Shown here piece by piece: positions 20,379 through 29,063 of a stretch of 64,000 nt of DNA. The translations under genes and the position numbers were made by a program. Every line of letters begins with the position of its first letter. Within the stretch, counting starts at the first letter, position 1. A model generated the notes under the pieces. The model was not told where the DNA came from, did not search any database, and saw nothing but the letters and a program-made list of their open reading frames with translations. The stretch lies in the NCBI RefSeq assembly GCF_007954405.1, contig NZ_CP042344.1, positions 2,232,001 through 2,296,000 on the forward strand, in the 5' to 3' direction. Source of the DNA: Comamonas flocculans. GTDB lineage: Bacteria > Pseudomonadota > Gammaproteobacteria > Burkholderiales > Burkholderiaceae_C.

Positions 20379-21247
20379 TTCCTTCGCGTCAGCACGCGGG
20401 CGAGGATGTTGAGCGCCAGCACGGCCAGGGTGATCAGGAGCACGGCCGCCCAGGCGAGTTGCTGCCAGTTTTCGTAAGGACTCATCGCGAACTTGAAGAT
20501 CGTCACCGTGAGGCTGGCCGTCGGCCTGGACAGGTCGGTACTCCAGAACTGGTTGTTCAGCGAGGTGAACAGCAGCGGCGCGGTCTCGCCCGCGATGCGC
20601 GCCAGCGCCAGCAGCACGCCGGTGACGACGCCGCTGGCGGCCGCGCGCAGCGTGATGCGGCCGATCACCTGCCACTTGGGGGCGCCCAGGGCGTAGGCGG
20701 CCTCGCGCAAGGCGGCGGGGACCAGGCTCAACATGTTTTCCGTCGTGCGGATGACCACCGGAATCACGATCAGCGCCAGCGCCATGATCCCGGCCCAGCC
20801 GGAGAAGCTCTTGAAGCGCGCGACCACCACCGCGTAAACGAACAGGCCGATGACGATGGAGGGTGCCGACAGCAGGATGTCGTTGACGAAGCGCACTGCG
20901 CTCGCCAGCCAGCTCTTGCCGCCGTATTCGGCCAGGTAGACCCCGGCCATCACGCCCACCGGCGCGCCGATGGCCGTCGCCAGGCCCACCATCAGCGCCG
21001 AGCCCGCGATGGCGTTGGCCAGCCCCCCGGCCTCGTTGGGCGGTGGCGTCATTTGCGTGAAAAGCTGCAGGGACAGCCCACCCAGGCCCAGGCGCAGCGT
21101 CTCCCAGAGCAGCCAGGCGAGCCAGAACAGACCGAAGGCCATCGCCGCCAGCGACAGGCCGAGGGCGATGCGGTTGACGCGGCGGCGGAGCGCGAAGCTG
21201 GCCTGGCGCAGGCGGGCCAGTTCGTTGGTATTCACGGCGCTGGTCAT
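20375..21247 (-). CDS. pstA: Phosphate ABC transporter permease PstA
   Basis: A 290-residue inner-membrane permease with about six helices and the cytoplasmic loop [19 protein letters not shown], the EAA-type contact site for PstB. It follows pstC after a palindromic repeat and overlaps pstB by 4 bp. Family length and motif order are normal. Confidence 0.94.
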   Translation of the reverse strand: MTSAVNTNELARLRQASFALRRRVNRIALGLSLAAMAFGLFWLAWLLWETLRLGLGGLSLQLFTQMTPPPNEAGGLANAIAGSALMVGLATAIGAPVGVMAGVYLAEYGGKSWLASAVRFVNDILLSAPSIVIGLFVYAVVVARFKSFSGWAGIMALALIVIPVVIRTTENMLSLVPAALREAAYALGAPKWQVIGRITLRAAASGVVTGVLLALARIAGETAPLLFTSLNNQFWSTDLSRPTASLTVTIFKFAMSPYENWQQLAWAAVLLITLAVLALNILARVLTRRK

Positions 21248-21264
21248 GCGGTTGTGCGTTGATG

Positions 21265-21373
21265 CTCCCTCCCCCTTTGGGGGAGGGCAGGGGTGGGGGC
21301 CAGCGCTTTGGCGTGGCGTTCGCGCAGGTCGGGGCGGGCCCCCATCCCCACCTTCCCCCAGAGGGGGAAGGAG
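21265..21373. repeat. Repeat family 2 (pyrimidine/purine palindrome), copy 2
   Basis: The pstC-pstA gap runs from CTCCCTCCCCCTTTGGGGG, with GGGGTGGGGGCC, through a GC-rich centre to GGCCCCCATCCCC and CAGAGGGGGAAGGAG. The two ends are imperfect inverted repeats of about 40 bp. Same architecture as copies 1 and 3. Confidence 0.8.
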
Positions 21374-21389
21374 CAGAAACCGGAAGCCT

Positions 21390-22340
21390 TCATGCGCGCG
21401 CTCCTTCGCCTTTTTGCAGGCGGTTGAGCAGCAGCCTTGAGAGCGCCAGCACGACGAAGGTGATGAAGAACAGCACCAGGCCCAGGTAGATCAGCGAAGC
21501 CTGGTGCAGGCCTTCGCCAGCCTCGGCGAATTCGTTGGCCAATGCCGAGGTGATGGAGTTGGCCGCCTCGAACAGGGAGAACGACTGGAACTGGTTCATG
21601 TTGCCGATCACGAAAGTGACCGCCATCGTCTCGCCCAGCGCGCGGCCCAGGCCCAGCATCACGCCGCCGAGCACGCCGACCCTGGTATGGGGCAGCACCA
21701 CTTTCCACACCACCTCCCAGGTGGTCGCGCCCAGGCCATAGGCCGATTCCTTGAGCAGGGTGGGCGTGAGCTCGAACACGTCGCGCATGACCGAGGCGAT
21801 GAACGGAATGATCATGATCGCCAGGATGATGCCGGCCGACAGGATGCCTATGCCCACGGGCGGCCCCGCCACCAGCGCGCCCAGCACGGGCACGCCGTTG
21901 AACAGCGCTTGCAGCGGCTGCTGCACCCAGGCGGCGAGGATGGGGCCGAAGACCATCAGGCCCCACATGCCGTAGACGATGGAGGGCACGGCGGCCAGCA
22001 GTTCGATGGCCGTGCCGAGGGGCCGCCTGAGCCAGGCGGGTGCGAGTTCGGTCAGGAAGAGCGCGATGCCGAAGCTCACCGGCACGGCGATCGCGAGCGC
22101 GATGAAGGAGGTGGCCAGCGTGCCATGGATCATCGCCAGGCCGCCGAACTCGCCCGCCACCGGGTCCCACTGGCTGCGCGTGAGAAACGACAGGCCGTAG
22201 CGCTCGATCGCCGGCCAGGCGCCGACCACGAGCGAGGCGAGGATGCCCAGCAGCAGCGCCAGCGTGAGCAGCGCCGCCGCGCGCGCGGCGGCGGCGAAGC
22301 ACCGGTCTGCCAGGGTCTGCAGGCGCGGCAGCCGCTGCAT
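21390..22340 (-). CDS. pstC: Phosphate ABC transporter permease PstC
   Basis: A 316-residue permease beginning [15 protein letters not shown]; the same frame stays open further upstream, opposite pstS in another frame, but that is not coding. It has about six membrane helices and the EAA-type loop [20 protein letters not shown]. The ATG shares one base with the pstS stop (TGATG), implying translational reinitiation. Confidence 0.93.
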   Translation of the reverse strand: MQRLPRLQTLADRCFAAAARAAALLTLALLLGILASLVVGAWPAIERYGLSFLTRSQWDPVAGEFGGLAMIHGTLATSFIALAIAVPVSFGIALFLTELAPAWLRRPLGTAIELLAAVPSIVYGMWGLMVFGPILAAWVQQPLQALFNGVPVLGALVAGPPVGIGILSAGIILAIMIIPFIASVMRDVFELTPTLLKESAYGLGATTWEVVWKVVLPHTRVGVLGGVMLGLGRALGETMAVTFVIGNMNQFQSFSLFEAANSITSALANEFAEAGEGLHQASLIYLGLVLFFITFVVLALSRLLLNRLQKGEGARA

Positions 22341-23380
22341 CACGGAAGCGCGATCGCCTTGCCCGCGGCGTCGGTGATCCGGCTCCAGGATTGCCGGATC
22401 ACGCCCTTGACCGCATCGGGCATGGGCACGTAGTCCAGCGCCGCCGCCGAGGGGTCGCCCTGACGGTAGGCCCAGTCGAAGAATTGCAGCACCGTGGCGG
22501 CTTGTGCCGGTTGGTCCTGCGTCCGGTGCATCAGGATGAAAGTTGCGCCGGTCAGCGGCCATGCACCCGGCCCCGGCTGGTTGGTCAGTATCTGGTGGAA
22601 GCTCTGGCTCCAGTCCGCCGAGGCGGCAGCCGCCTTGAAGGCCTCGTCTTTCGGCGCCACCCAGGCGCCGGCGGCGTTTTGCATGCTTACCCAAGCCATC
22701 TTGTTCTGCTTGACGTAGGCGTATTCCACGTAGCCGATGGCGTGGGGCAGGCGAGCCACGAAGGCCGCGACGCCCTCGTTGCCCTTGCCGCCCGCGCCCG
22801 TGGGCCAGTTCACCGCCGTGCCCTCGCCGACCTTGGCCTTCCAGTCGGCATTCACCTTGGAGAGATAGTTGGTGAAGATGAAACTGGTGCCCGAGCCGTC
22901 GGCGCGGCGCACCACGGTGATCGCGGCGTCGGGCAGGGCGAGGTCGGGGTTGAGCGCCTTGACGGCCGGGTCGTCCCAGCGCGCGATCTTGCCCAGGTAG
23001 ATGTCGCCCAGCACCTGGCCCGTCAAGCGCAGCGCGCCGGGCGCGACGCCCTTGAGGTTGACCACGGGCACCACGCCGCCGACCACGGTGGGGAATTGCA
23101 CCAGGCCTTTGCTGTTCAGGTCGGCGTCGGTGAGCGGCGCGTCCGAGGCGCCGAAGTCCACCGTCTTCGCCTCGATCTGGCGCAGCCCGGCGCCGGAGCC
23201 GACCGACTGGAAGTTGATCCTGACGCCGGTTGCCTTGTGGTAGTCGGCGGCCCACTTGGCGTAGAGCGGCGCGGGGAAACTGGCCCCGGCGCCGGTGGCT
23301 TCCTGTTGCGCCAGGACCGGGGTGGCCGCCGCGGCGCACAGCAGGGCGCTCAGGAGGAGATGTTTGATCGATGCGTTCAT
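22340..23380 (-). CDS. pstS: Periplasmic phosphate-binding protein PstS
   Basis: A 346-residue exported protein with a Sec signal peptide (1-24, ending PVLA) and PstS hallmarks: [35 protein letters not shown], and [19 protein letters not shown], which contact the anion. First gene of pstSCAB-phoU-phoBR. A perfect Pho box lies 57 bp upstream of its start codon, so PhoB-dependent induction under phosphate starvation is expected. Confidence 0.95.
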   Translation of the reverse strand: MNASIKHLLLSALLCAAAATPVLAQQEATGAGASFPAPLYAKWAADYHKATGVRINFQSVGSGAGLRQIEAKTVDFGASDAPLTDADLNSKGLVQFPTVVGGVVPVVNLKGVAPGALRLTGQVLGDIYLGKIARWDDPAVKALNPDLALPDAAITVVRRADGSGTSFIFTNYLSKVNADWKAKVGEGTAVNWPTGAGGKGNEGVAAFVARLPHAIGYVEYAYVKQNKMAWVSMQNAAGAWVAPKDEAFKAAAASADWSQSFHQILTNQPGPGAWPLTGATFILMHRTQDQPAQAATVLQFFDWAYRQGDPSAAALDYVPMPDAVKGVIRQSWSRITDAAGKAIALP

Positions 23381-23436
23381 CAGCTTGGGCCTTCAGCAGG
23401 CGGTGTGGTTGACGCGGCCGATGATGCAGGCGCCAT

Positions 23437-23454
23437 GTGACAGTGGCGTGACAG
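23437..23454 (-). promoter_or_regulatory. Pho box upstream of pstS
   Basis: On the minus strand: CTGTCACGCCACTGTCAC, two identical 7-bp repeats with an 11-bp period, the classic PhoB recognition layout. A weak -10-like CATCAT begins 10 bp downstream, the spacing expected when the box replaces the -35 element. Confidence 0.92.
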
Positions 23455-23492
23455 GATGGGACGATCTGGCGAAGCTTGGCGCCGACGTTGTT

Positions 23493-23556
23493 TTTGGATG
23501 CAAAAAATGGCTCTGGCGCCCGTGGCTATTGCGCTGCCAGCTCTTGATCCAAGAGC
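23493..23556 (+). repeat. Interspersed repeat family 1, copy B
   Basis: Reads TTTGGATGCAAAAAATGGCT, then CTGGCGCCCGTGGCTATTGC, GCTGCCAGCTCTTGATCC. It shares the blocks GGCGCCCGT, GCGCTG and CAGCTnT with copies C, E and H. It overlaps the last codons of mdeB (stop at 23526-23528), so the repeat encodes the end of that protein. More diverged than the other copies. Confidence 0.5.
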
Positions 23557-26192
23557 ATTTGGCGCGCCGCATCAGCCATGTGGGCGGCATCGACGCCGAA
23601 GTGCGCGCGCAGCGCGGCGCGGGTGTCGCTGCGGCCAAAGCCGTCGGTGCCCAGCGTGCGGTAGCCGCGCCCGGCGGGGAGGTGGGCGCGCACGCTCTCG
23701 GCCACGCTGCTCACGTAGTCGCTGGCGGCGACGATGGGGCCTTGCGTCTGCGCCAGCACCTGGGCGAGCCAGGGCGCGGCGCCGCTGGCCAGGCAGGCGC
23801 GGCCGTCGCGTGCGAGTTCACTCCAGCTCGTGACGCTGAGCACGTCGGCCGCAATGCCGTCTTGCGCCAGCAGCTCGGCCGCCTGGAGCGCCTCGGGCAG
23901 GATCGCGCCCGAGGCCATGAGTGTGGCATGTTTTGTGAATGAAATCCGGCTTTCACGCCCGTCCAGCAAGCGCTGAGAGCTCTGGAACAAATAGCAGCCA
24001 CGCACCACGCCTTCGCGGGCCTCGTCGGGCAGATCGGGCTGGGCGTAGTTCTCGTTCATCAGCGTGACGTAGTAGAAAACGTCGCGCTGCTCGGCCAGCA
24101 TCTCCTGCATGCCGTGCTGCACGATCACGGCGAGCTCGCCGGCGAACGCCGGGTCATAGGCCTTGCAGTTGGGCACCGTGCTGGCCACCAGGTGACTGCT
24201 GCCGTCCTGGTGCTGCAGGCCTTCGCCCGCCAGCGTGGTGCGCCCGCTGGTGGCGCCGAGCAAAAAGCCGCGCGCGCGCTGGTCGGCGGCGGCCCAGATC
24301 AGGTCGCCCACGCGCTGGAAGCCGAACATGGAGTAGTAGATGTAGAAGGGCAGCATGGCCAGACCGTGCACGCTGTAGCTGGTGGCGGCGGCCGTCCAGC
24401 TTGCGAGCGCTCCGGCTTCGCTGATGCCTTCTTCCAGGATCTGGCCATCGCGCGCCTCGCGGTAGCTCAGGATGGAGCCGATGTCCTCGGGCGCATAGCG
24501 CTGGCCCACGTCGCTGTAGATGCCCACCTGCTTGAACAGATTGGCCATGCCGAAGGTGCGGGCCTCGTCGGCCACGATGGGCACCACGCGCTGGCCGAGC
24601 TGCGCGTCCTTGAGCAAGGCGCCGAGCATGCGCACGAAGGCCATGGTGGTGCTCATCTCCTTGCCCTGGGCGTTCAGGGCGAACCTGGCCCACTGGTCGA
24701 CGGGCGGTACGGGCAGCGGCTCGCACGCCGTCTGGCGCCGGGGCAGATGACCGCCGAGCTTTTCGCGGTGCTCGCGCAGGTAGCGCATCTCGGGGCTGTC
24801 GTCTGCGGGCTTGAGAAAGCGCAGGTTCACCGCTTCCTCGTCGCTCAAAGGCAGGTTGAAGCGGTTGCGAAATTCGATCAGCGCGGCCTCGTCCAGCTTC
24901 TTCTGGCTGTGCGTGGTCATCTTGCCCTGGCCCGCCGTGCCCATGCCGTAGCCCTTCTTGGTCAGTGCCAGGATGACGGTGGGCTGGCCTTTGTGCGCGC
25001 AGGCGGCAGCGTAGGCGGCGTGGATCTTCACCAGGTCGTGGCCGCCGCGCTTGAGGCGGTCGATCTGCTCGTCCGTCATGCCCTGCGCCAGGGCCTGGAG
25101 CTCGGGGTGCTGGCCGAAGAAGTGCTCGCGGTTGTAGCGCCCGTCCTTGGCGGCGAAGGTCTGCATCTGGCCGTCCACCGTCTCGCCCAGGGTGCGCACC
25201 AGCGTGCCGGTGAGGTCGCGCGCAAACAGCCCGTCCCAGTCGCTGCCCCACATCAGCTTGATGACGTTCCAGCCGCTGCCGGTAAACAGGCGCTCCAGTT
25301 CGTCGACGATGCGCCCGTTGCCACGCACCGGGCCGTCCAGGCGCTGCAGGTTGCAGTTGACCACCCACACGAGGTTGTCCAGGCGTTCGCGCGAGGCGAG
25401 CGTGAGTGCGCTGGTGCTCTCGGGCTCGTCCATCTCGCCGTCGCCGAACACGCCCCACACGCGCCGCGTCGCGGTGCGTCCCGTGGCGGCGTTGCGGCCA
25501 CCGCAGTCCAGCAAGCCGCGGTCGCTCAGGTAGTGCATGAAGCGCGCGTGGTAGATGCTGCTGATCGGCCCCAGGCCCATGGAGCCCGTGGGGAACTGCC
25601 AGAAGTCCGGCATGGACCAGGGGTGCGGGTAGCTGCACAGCCCGCGCGCGCCTTCGCTGGGCGCGGTGATCTCCTGGCGAAAGTGCAGCAGGTCGTCCTC
25701 GCTCAAAAAGCCTTCGAGGAAGGCGCGCGCGTACACGCCGGGTGCGCTGTGCGGCTGGAAGAACACCAGGTCGCCCCGGTGCTGGCCCGCGCCCAGGCCC
25801 TCGCGCGCATGGAAGAAGTGGTTGAAGCCGACCTCGAACAGGTCGGCCGCGCTGGCGTAGCTGGCGATGTGCCCGCCAAGCTCCCCATAGGCCTTGTTGG
25901 CGCGCACCACCATGGCCAGGGCATTCCAGCGCATCAGCGAGCCCAGGCGCTCTTCCACCGCCAGGTCGCCGGGGAAGGCAGGTTGCTCCTGCGCGGCGAT
26001 GGTGTTGACGTAGGGCGTGTTCAGGTCGGGTTGCCAGCCGATCTGCCGGGCGTGCGCGCTGCGCACCAGCGCGTCGAGGATGAAGCGCGCGCGCTCCGGG
26101 CCGTGCGTCGCCATCAAGGCCAGAAAGCCGTCGCGCCATTCGGCGGTTTCCTGTGGATCGATGTCGGTGGCGGGTGGCGGATCGAGTGTCAT
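23526..26192 (-). CDS. mdeB: Homodimeric pyruvate dehydrogenase E1-like 2-oxo acid dehydrogenase (MdeB type)
   Basis: An 888-residue thiamine-diphosphate enzyme of the AceE family. The TPP motif starts GDGEMDEPES at 250-259 and ends at the Asn in VVNCN. No aceF or lpd genes accompany it, unlike a true pyruvate dehydrogenase operon; instead it lies behind a methionine gamma-lyase gene. In Pseudomonas putida the AceE-like MdeB, next to mdeA, is a 2-oxobutyrate dehydrogenase component, and that role is inferred here, yielding propionyl-CoA. Oddity: residues about 732-755 (after RGCYLF) are encoded by a copy of the interspersed repeat and look like a roughly 10-residue in-frame insertion relative to E. 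coli AceE as I recall it. Confidence 0.85.
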   Translation of the reverse strand: MTLDPPPATDIDPQETAEWRDGFLALMATHGPERARFILDALVRSAHARQIGWQPDLNTPYVNTIAAQEQPAFPGDLAVEERLGSLMRWNALAMVVRANKAYGELGGHIASYASAADLFEVGFNHFFHAREGLGAGQHRGDLVFFQPHSAPGVYARAFLEGFLSEDDLLHFRQEITAPSEGARGLCSYPHPWSMPDFWQFPTGSMGLGPISSIYHARFMHYLSDRGLLDCGGRNAATGRTATRRVWGVFGDGEMDEPESTSALTLASRERLDNLVWVVNCNLQRLDGPVRGNGRIVDELERLFTGSGWNVIKLMWGSDWDGLFARDLTGTLVRTLGETVDGQMQTFAAKDGRYNREHFFGQHPELQALAQGMTDEQIDRLKRGGHDLVKIHAAYAAACAHKGQPTVILALTKKGYGMGTAGQGKMTTHSQKKLDEAALIEFRNRFNLPLSDEEAVNLRFLKPADDSPEMRYLREHREKLGGHLPRRQTACEPLPVPPVDQWARFALNAQGKEMSTTMAFVRMLGALLKDAQLGQRVVPIVADEARTFGMANLFKQVGIYSDVGQRYAPEDIGSILSYREARDGQILEEGISEAGALASWTAAATSYSVHGLAMLPFYIYYSMFGFQRVGDLIWAAADQRARGFLLGATSGRTTLAGEGLQHQDGSSHLVASTVPNCKAYDPAFAGELAVIVQHGMQEMLAEQRDVFYYVTLMNENYAQPDLPDEAREGVVRGCYLFQSSQRLLDGRESRISFTKHATLMASGAILPEALQAAELLAQDGIAADVLSVTSWSELARDGRACLASGAAPWLAQVLAQTQGPIVAASDYVSSVAESVRAHLPAGRGYRTLGTDGFGRSDTRAALRAHFGVDAAHMADAARQMLLDQELAAQ
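23930..23996 (+). repeat. Interspersed repeat family 1, copy C, inside mdeB
   Basis: Plus strand: GAATGAAATCCGGCTTTCAC, then GCCCGTCCAGCAAGCGCTGA, GAGCTCTGGAACAAATAG. The first block is identical over 15 bases to copy H (59167), which lies between genes. Here it is translated on the minus strand as part of mdeB (FQSSQRLLDGRESRISFTKH) without breaking the frame. Confidence 0.75.
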
Positions 26193-26231
26193 GGCAAGGC
26201 CTTGGAGCAGGGCGGGCGGCGCACCATCGTG

Positions 26232-27152
26232 CTACGCCGCCAGGATGAATTCAAGCGCCGCATTCGCCGCCGCGACCTGCGCGGCCACGCATTCGGCGGG
26301 GGTGGTGCGCGCGCTGTCGGGGTAGACCTCGGTGGTGCAGGTGGCGCGGGCAGCGCTCACGCTGGTGCACAAGCCCCATGCGCGCAGCGGGTAGCGGATG
26401 ACGCCGGGCGCCACCACCGGGCAGCCGATGATTTCGCCCTTGTCGTCGGCCGGGGCGATGTGCGTGACGCGCGAGACGGCCTCGATCACCGCCCGCTGCA
26501 ACGCGGGGCAGGGGGCTTCGGTGTCGTCGACCACGTAAAAGCCGTCGGGGATGGTGCCGGGCTCGAAGGCCTTGCCGTCGCGTGCGGCCAGCGCCGGGCG
26601 AAATTCGGTTTCGTCGCTGTCGGTGGTTTCGTGCAGGTCGATGTGGGCGCTGAACTGGCCCGCGTATCGGGCCACCAGCGCTTGCAGCGCGCGCGCTTCC
26701 TGCGCCGGGCTGTCCGCGCGGAAGGACCGGTTGGGATCGACCGCATCATGATTCCAGCGCTGCACGTGCTCCCAGCCCCAGGGGCTGACGCAGGGCGCGA
26801 TGAGCAGGTTGGCGCGGCCCGCGTAGCGTGGCGCATGCGCGTCGGCAAAGGCCAGCGCGCCGAGCACGCCGCTGGTCTCGTAGCCGTGCACGCCGCCGGT
26901 GACGAGCAGCGTGGGGCGGCCCGCCTGCCAGTCGCTGCTGGCCAGCGCATGCACCGGGTAGCGGTCCTGGCCGTAGACGAGCTCGCCATAGGGCAGGCAT
27001 GCGAGGCCGGCACGCGGGCGCAGCACCTCGCGCAGCACGTCCTCGGCGTAGCTGCGCTGGCGCCGCTGGCGGGTGCGCCATGCATGGATTTCAGCGGGGC
27101 CCCAGGGCTGGCCGGGGCTGCCCAGGGGATACGAGGAGGCCAGGGCGGTCAT
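26232..27152 (-). CDS. M14-type zinc metallohydrolase between mdeA and mdeB
   Basis: A 306-residue zinc-carboxypeptidase-fold protein. Metal ligands are H89-x-x-E92 (GGVHGYETSG) and a later His in AHIDLHETTD (H170 or H174). An Asn-Arg substrate motif is VDPNRSF at 138-144, and E275 in TCTTEVYPD is a likely catalytic glutamate. No signal peptide, so probably cytoplasmic. It may belong near the REP34-like or aspartoacylase-like M14 subgroups. It is 60 bp after mdeA and 39 bp before mdeB. Position suggests it releases methionine or another substrate for mdeA from a peptide or N-acyl derivative; this is inference only. Confidence 0.78.
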   Translation of the reverse strand: MTALASSYPLGSPGQPWGPAEIHAWRTRQRRQRSYAEDVLREVLRPRAGLACLPYGELVYGQDRYPVHALASSDWQAGRPTLLVTGGVHGYETSGVLGALAFADAHAPRYAGRANLLIAPCVSPWGWEHVQRWNHDAVDPNRSFRADSPAQEARALQALVARYAGQFSAHIDLHETTDSDETEFRPALAARDGKAFEPGTIPDGFYVVDDTEAPCPALQRAVIEAVSRVTHIAPADDKGEIIGCPVVAPGVIRYPLRAWGLCTSVSAARATCTTEVYPDSARTTPAECVAAQVAAANAALEFILAA

Positions 27153-27212
27153 CGTGGGTCTCGGGACGTGCTTGGTTTTGATCGAGGCCGATTGTCCGCC
27201 GCCCGGCGCGGC

Positions 27213-28460
27213 TCAGGCCGGCTCGGTGCAGGGTTGCGGCGGGATGCGCGCCGCATGGGCGGCGTGCACCCGGTCCAGCGCCTGGCCGATGTCGGCCAGG
27301 ATGTCTTCCACGTCTTCCAGTCCGACCGACAGGCGCACCAGCCCTTCGGAGATGCCGTGCGCCGCGCGCTCTTCGGGGCTGTAGGTGGAGTGCGTCATGC
27401 TCGCCGGGTGCTGGGCCAGGGATTCGGCGTCGCCCAGGCTGACCGCGCGCGCCACGAGCTGCAGCGCATCCATGAAGCAGATGCCCGCCTGCAGGCCACC
27501 GTGCAGCTCGAAGGCCATCATGCCGCCCATCTGGCGCATCTGCCGGCGTGCTAGCTGATGCTGGGGGAAGCTCGCCAGACCCGGGTAGAACACCCGTGCG
27601 GTGGTAGGGTGGATTTCGATGAATTTCGCCACCTTTTGCGCGTTCTCGCAATGCCGGTCCATGCGCAGCGCCAGGGTCTTCATGCCGCGCATCACCAGGT
27701 GCGCGTCCTGCGGCGACATCACCGCGCCCGTCATGTCCTTGAGGCCGTACAGGCGCACGCGCTGCGCCAGTTCGGCGTCGGCAAAGATGGCCGCGCCGGC
27801 GGTCACGTCGCCGTGGCCGCTCAGGTACTTGGTCATGGAATGCACGCTCACGTCCGCGCCCAGCGTGAGCGGCTGCTGCAGGTAGGGCGAGCAATAGGTG
27901 TTGTCCACCACCAGCCTGGCGCCCCTGGCGTGGGCCAGTTCAGCGATCGCTGCAATGTCGGCCAGGCGCATGTTGGGGTTGGCGGGCGACTCCAGGTAGA
28001 GCACGCGCGTCTTGTCGCTGAGGGCCGCCGCCACGTTGGCCGGGTCGGTCATGTCCACGTGGCGCACCTGCACGCCGAAATGCCCGATGCCGTGGTGCAG
28101 AAAGGCGAAGGTGCAGCCATACAGCGTCTGGTCGGTCAGGATCTCGTCGCCCGGCTCCAGCATCGACCAGAGCGTCGCGGTGATCGCCCCCATGCCCGAG
28201 CCGAAGACCACCGCGCCCGCGCCCTGCTCCAGGCTGGCCAGGCGCGCTTCGAGCAGCGCCAGCGTGGGGTTGGAAATGCGCGTGTAGATGTAGCCCTGCT
28301 CTTCGCCGGCAAAGCAGCGCGCGCCGTAGGCGGTGTCGGGGAACACCCAGGTGGCCGAGGTGTGGATGGGCGGCACCAGCGCGCCCTGGTTTTCGGCCGG
28401 GTTGTAGCCGTGGTGGATGGCGCGGGTGGAAAAGCCGGTGTGGGTGGCGGGGGTGCGCAT
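27213..28460 (-). CDS. mdeA: Methionine gamma-lyase
   Basis: A 415-residue PLP enzyme of the Cys/Met metabolism family. It cleaves L-methionine to methanethiol, ammonia and 2-oxobutyrate. Y114 and C116 in LYGCTFAF are the residues that mark gamma-lyases, and K211 (HSMTKYLSG) is the PLP lysine; all three have the same numbers as recalled for P. putida MdeA. The N-terminus TGFSTRAIHHGY and SLGDAESLAQHPASMTHS also agree. The start at 28460 has AGGAGAT seven bases upstream, preferred over longer in-frame starts. Divergent from the Lrp-type regulator. A cystathionine gamma-synthase is less likely because of C116. Confidence 0.92.
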   Translation of the reverse strand: MRTPATHTGFSTRAIHHGYNPAENQGALVPPIHTSATWVFPDTAYGARCFAGEEQGYIYTRISNPTLALLEARLASLEQGAGAVVFGSGMGAITATLWSMLEPGDEILTDQTLYGCTFAFLHHGIGHFGVQVRHVDMTDPANVAAALSDKTRVLYLESPANPNMRLADIAAIAELAHARGARLVVDNTYCSPYLQQPLTLGADVSVHSMTKYLSGHGDVTAGAAIFADAELAQRVRLYGLKDMTGAVMSPQDAHLVMRGMKTLALRMDRHCENAQKVAKFIEIHPTTARVFYPGLASFPQHQLARRQMRQMGGMMAFELHGGLQAGICFMDALQLVARAVSLGDAESLAQHPASMTHSTYSPEERAAHGISEGLVRLSVGLEDVEDILADIGQALDRVHAAHAARIPPQPCTEPA

Positions 28461-28530
28461 GGCGGTATCTCCTTGAGGGGCGGGTGCCTGCGCCCATTGT
28501 TGCGCCAGTACCGGGGCAAATTCAGCTCTA

Positions 28531-28565
28531 TTTATCAAGCAAAATATCTTTATCGGCAAAAATTG
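28531..28565. promoter_or_regulatory. AT-rich direct repeats in the mdeA-mdeR intergenic region
   Basis: Two near-identical segments, TTTATCAAGCAAAA and TTTATCGGCAAAAA, begin at 28531 and 28549 (18-bp period), in an unusually AT-rich patch. Lrp/AsnC proteins bind phased AT-rich sites, so this is a reasonable operator for the regulator just downstream and a likely promoter zone for mdeA. No defined consensus supports it beyond that. Confidence 0.5.
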
Positions 28566-28583
28566 CCTCTGGTGAGCGAGGTC

Positions 28584-29051
28584 ATGAGCAAGATCAACTT
28601 GGATGCGGTAGACCGCGAGCTGTTGGGGCGGCTGCAGCGCGACGGGCGCGCCACGGTGGGCGAACTCGCGGATGCGGTGTCGCTTTCCACCTCGCCGTGC
28701 TGGCGGCGCGTGCGCCAGCTGGAATCGGGTGGCGTCATCGCCGGCTACCACGCCCACCTGGACCGCGAGGCCGTGGGCTTTGGCGTGCTCGGCTTCGTGC
28801 ACCTGACCCTGCACGAGCACACCCCGGCGACCATGGCGGCATTCGAGCGCGAGATTGCCGCGGCCCCCCAGGTGCTGGCCTGCCACAACCTGTCGGGACG
28901 CTTCGACTACCAGCTGGAGGTGGTGGCGCCCGATCTGCAGGCGTTTTCCGACTACGTGCGCACCACGCTGCGCTCGCTGCCCGGCGTGCGCGAGATTTCA
29001 ACCAATTTCGTGCTCAAGGAAATCAAGCGCACGCACGTGCTGCCGCTGTAG
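28584..29051 (+). CDS. mdeR: Lrp/AsnC-family regulator of the methionine gamma-lyase locus
   Basis: A 155-residue Lrp-type protein: N-terminal winged HTH (about 4-60, DRELLGRLQRDGRATVGELA and SLSTSPCWRRVRQLE) and C-terminal RAM ligand domain (about 70-150, GRFDYQLEVVAPDLQAFSDY). In P. putida the divergent Lrp-type MdeR activates mdeAB in response to methionine; the same layout here supports the name. The start is the ATG at 28584, with GGTGAG/GAGG just upstream. Its 3' end converges on yciO. Confidence 0.88.
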   Translation: MSKINLDAVDRELLGRLQRDGRATVGELADAVSLSTSPCWRRVRQLESGGVIAGYHAHLDREAVGFGVLGFVHLTLHEHTPATMAAFEREIAAAPQVLACHNLSGRFDYQLEVVAPDLQAFSDYVRTTLRSLPGVREISTNFVLKEIKRTHVLPL

Positions 29052-29063
29052 CGCCGCGCGGCG

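Noticed and set aside
20379..20675. 99-residue N-terminal extension of PstB
   Set aside because: It is antisense/out-of-frame to pstA on the same strand, Arg/His-rich, and the PstB start at 20378 is coupled to the pstA stop.
22341..23339. 333-residue N-terminal extension of PstC
   Set aside because: It is an alternative frame over pstS, which has a clear signal peptide and phosphate-binding motifs.
24114..27554. A 1,146-codon open frame on the plus strand across mdeB, the M14 gene and part of mdeA
   Set aside because: It is exactly antisense to three well-recognised proteins; long antisense frames are expected at this GC content, and its translation is a low-information His/Gln/Arg/Gly-rich string.
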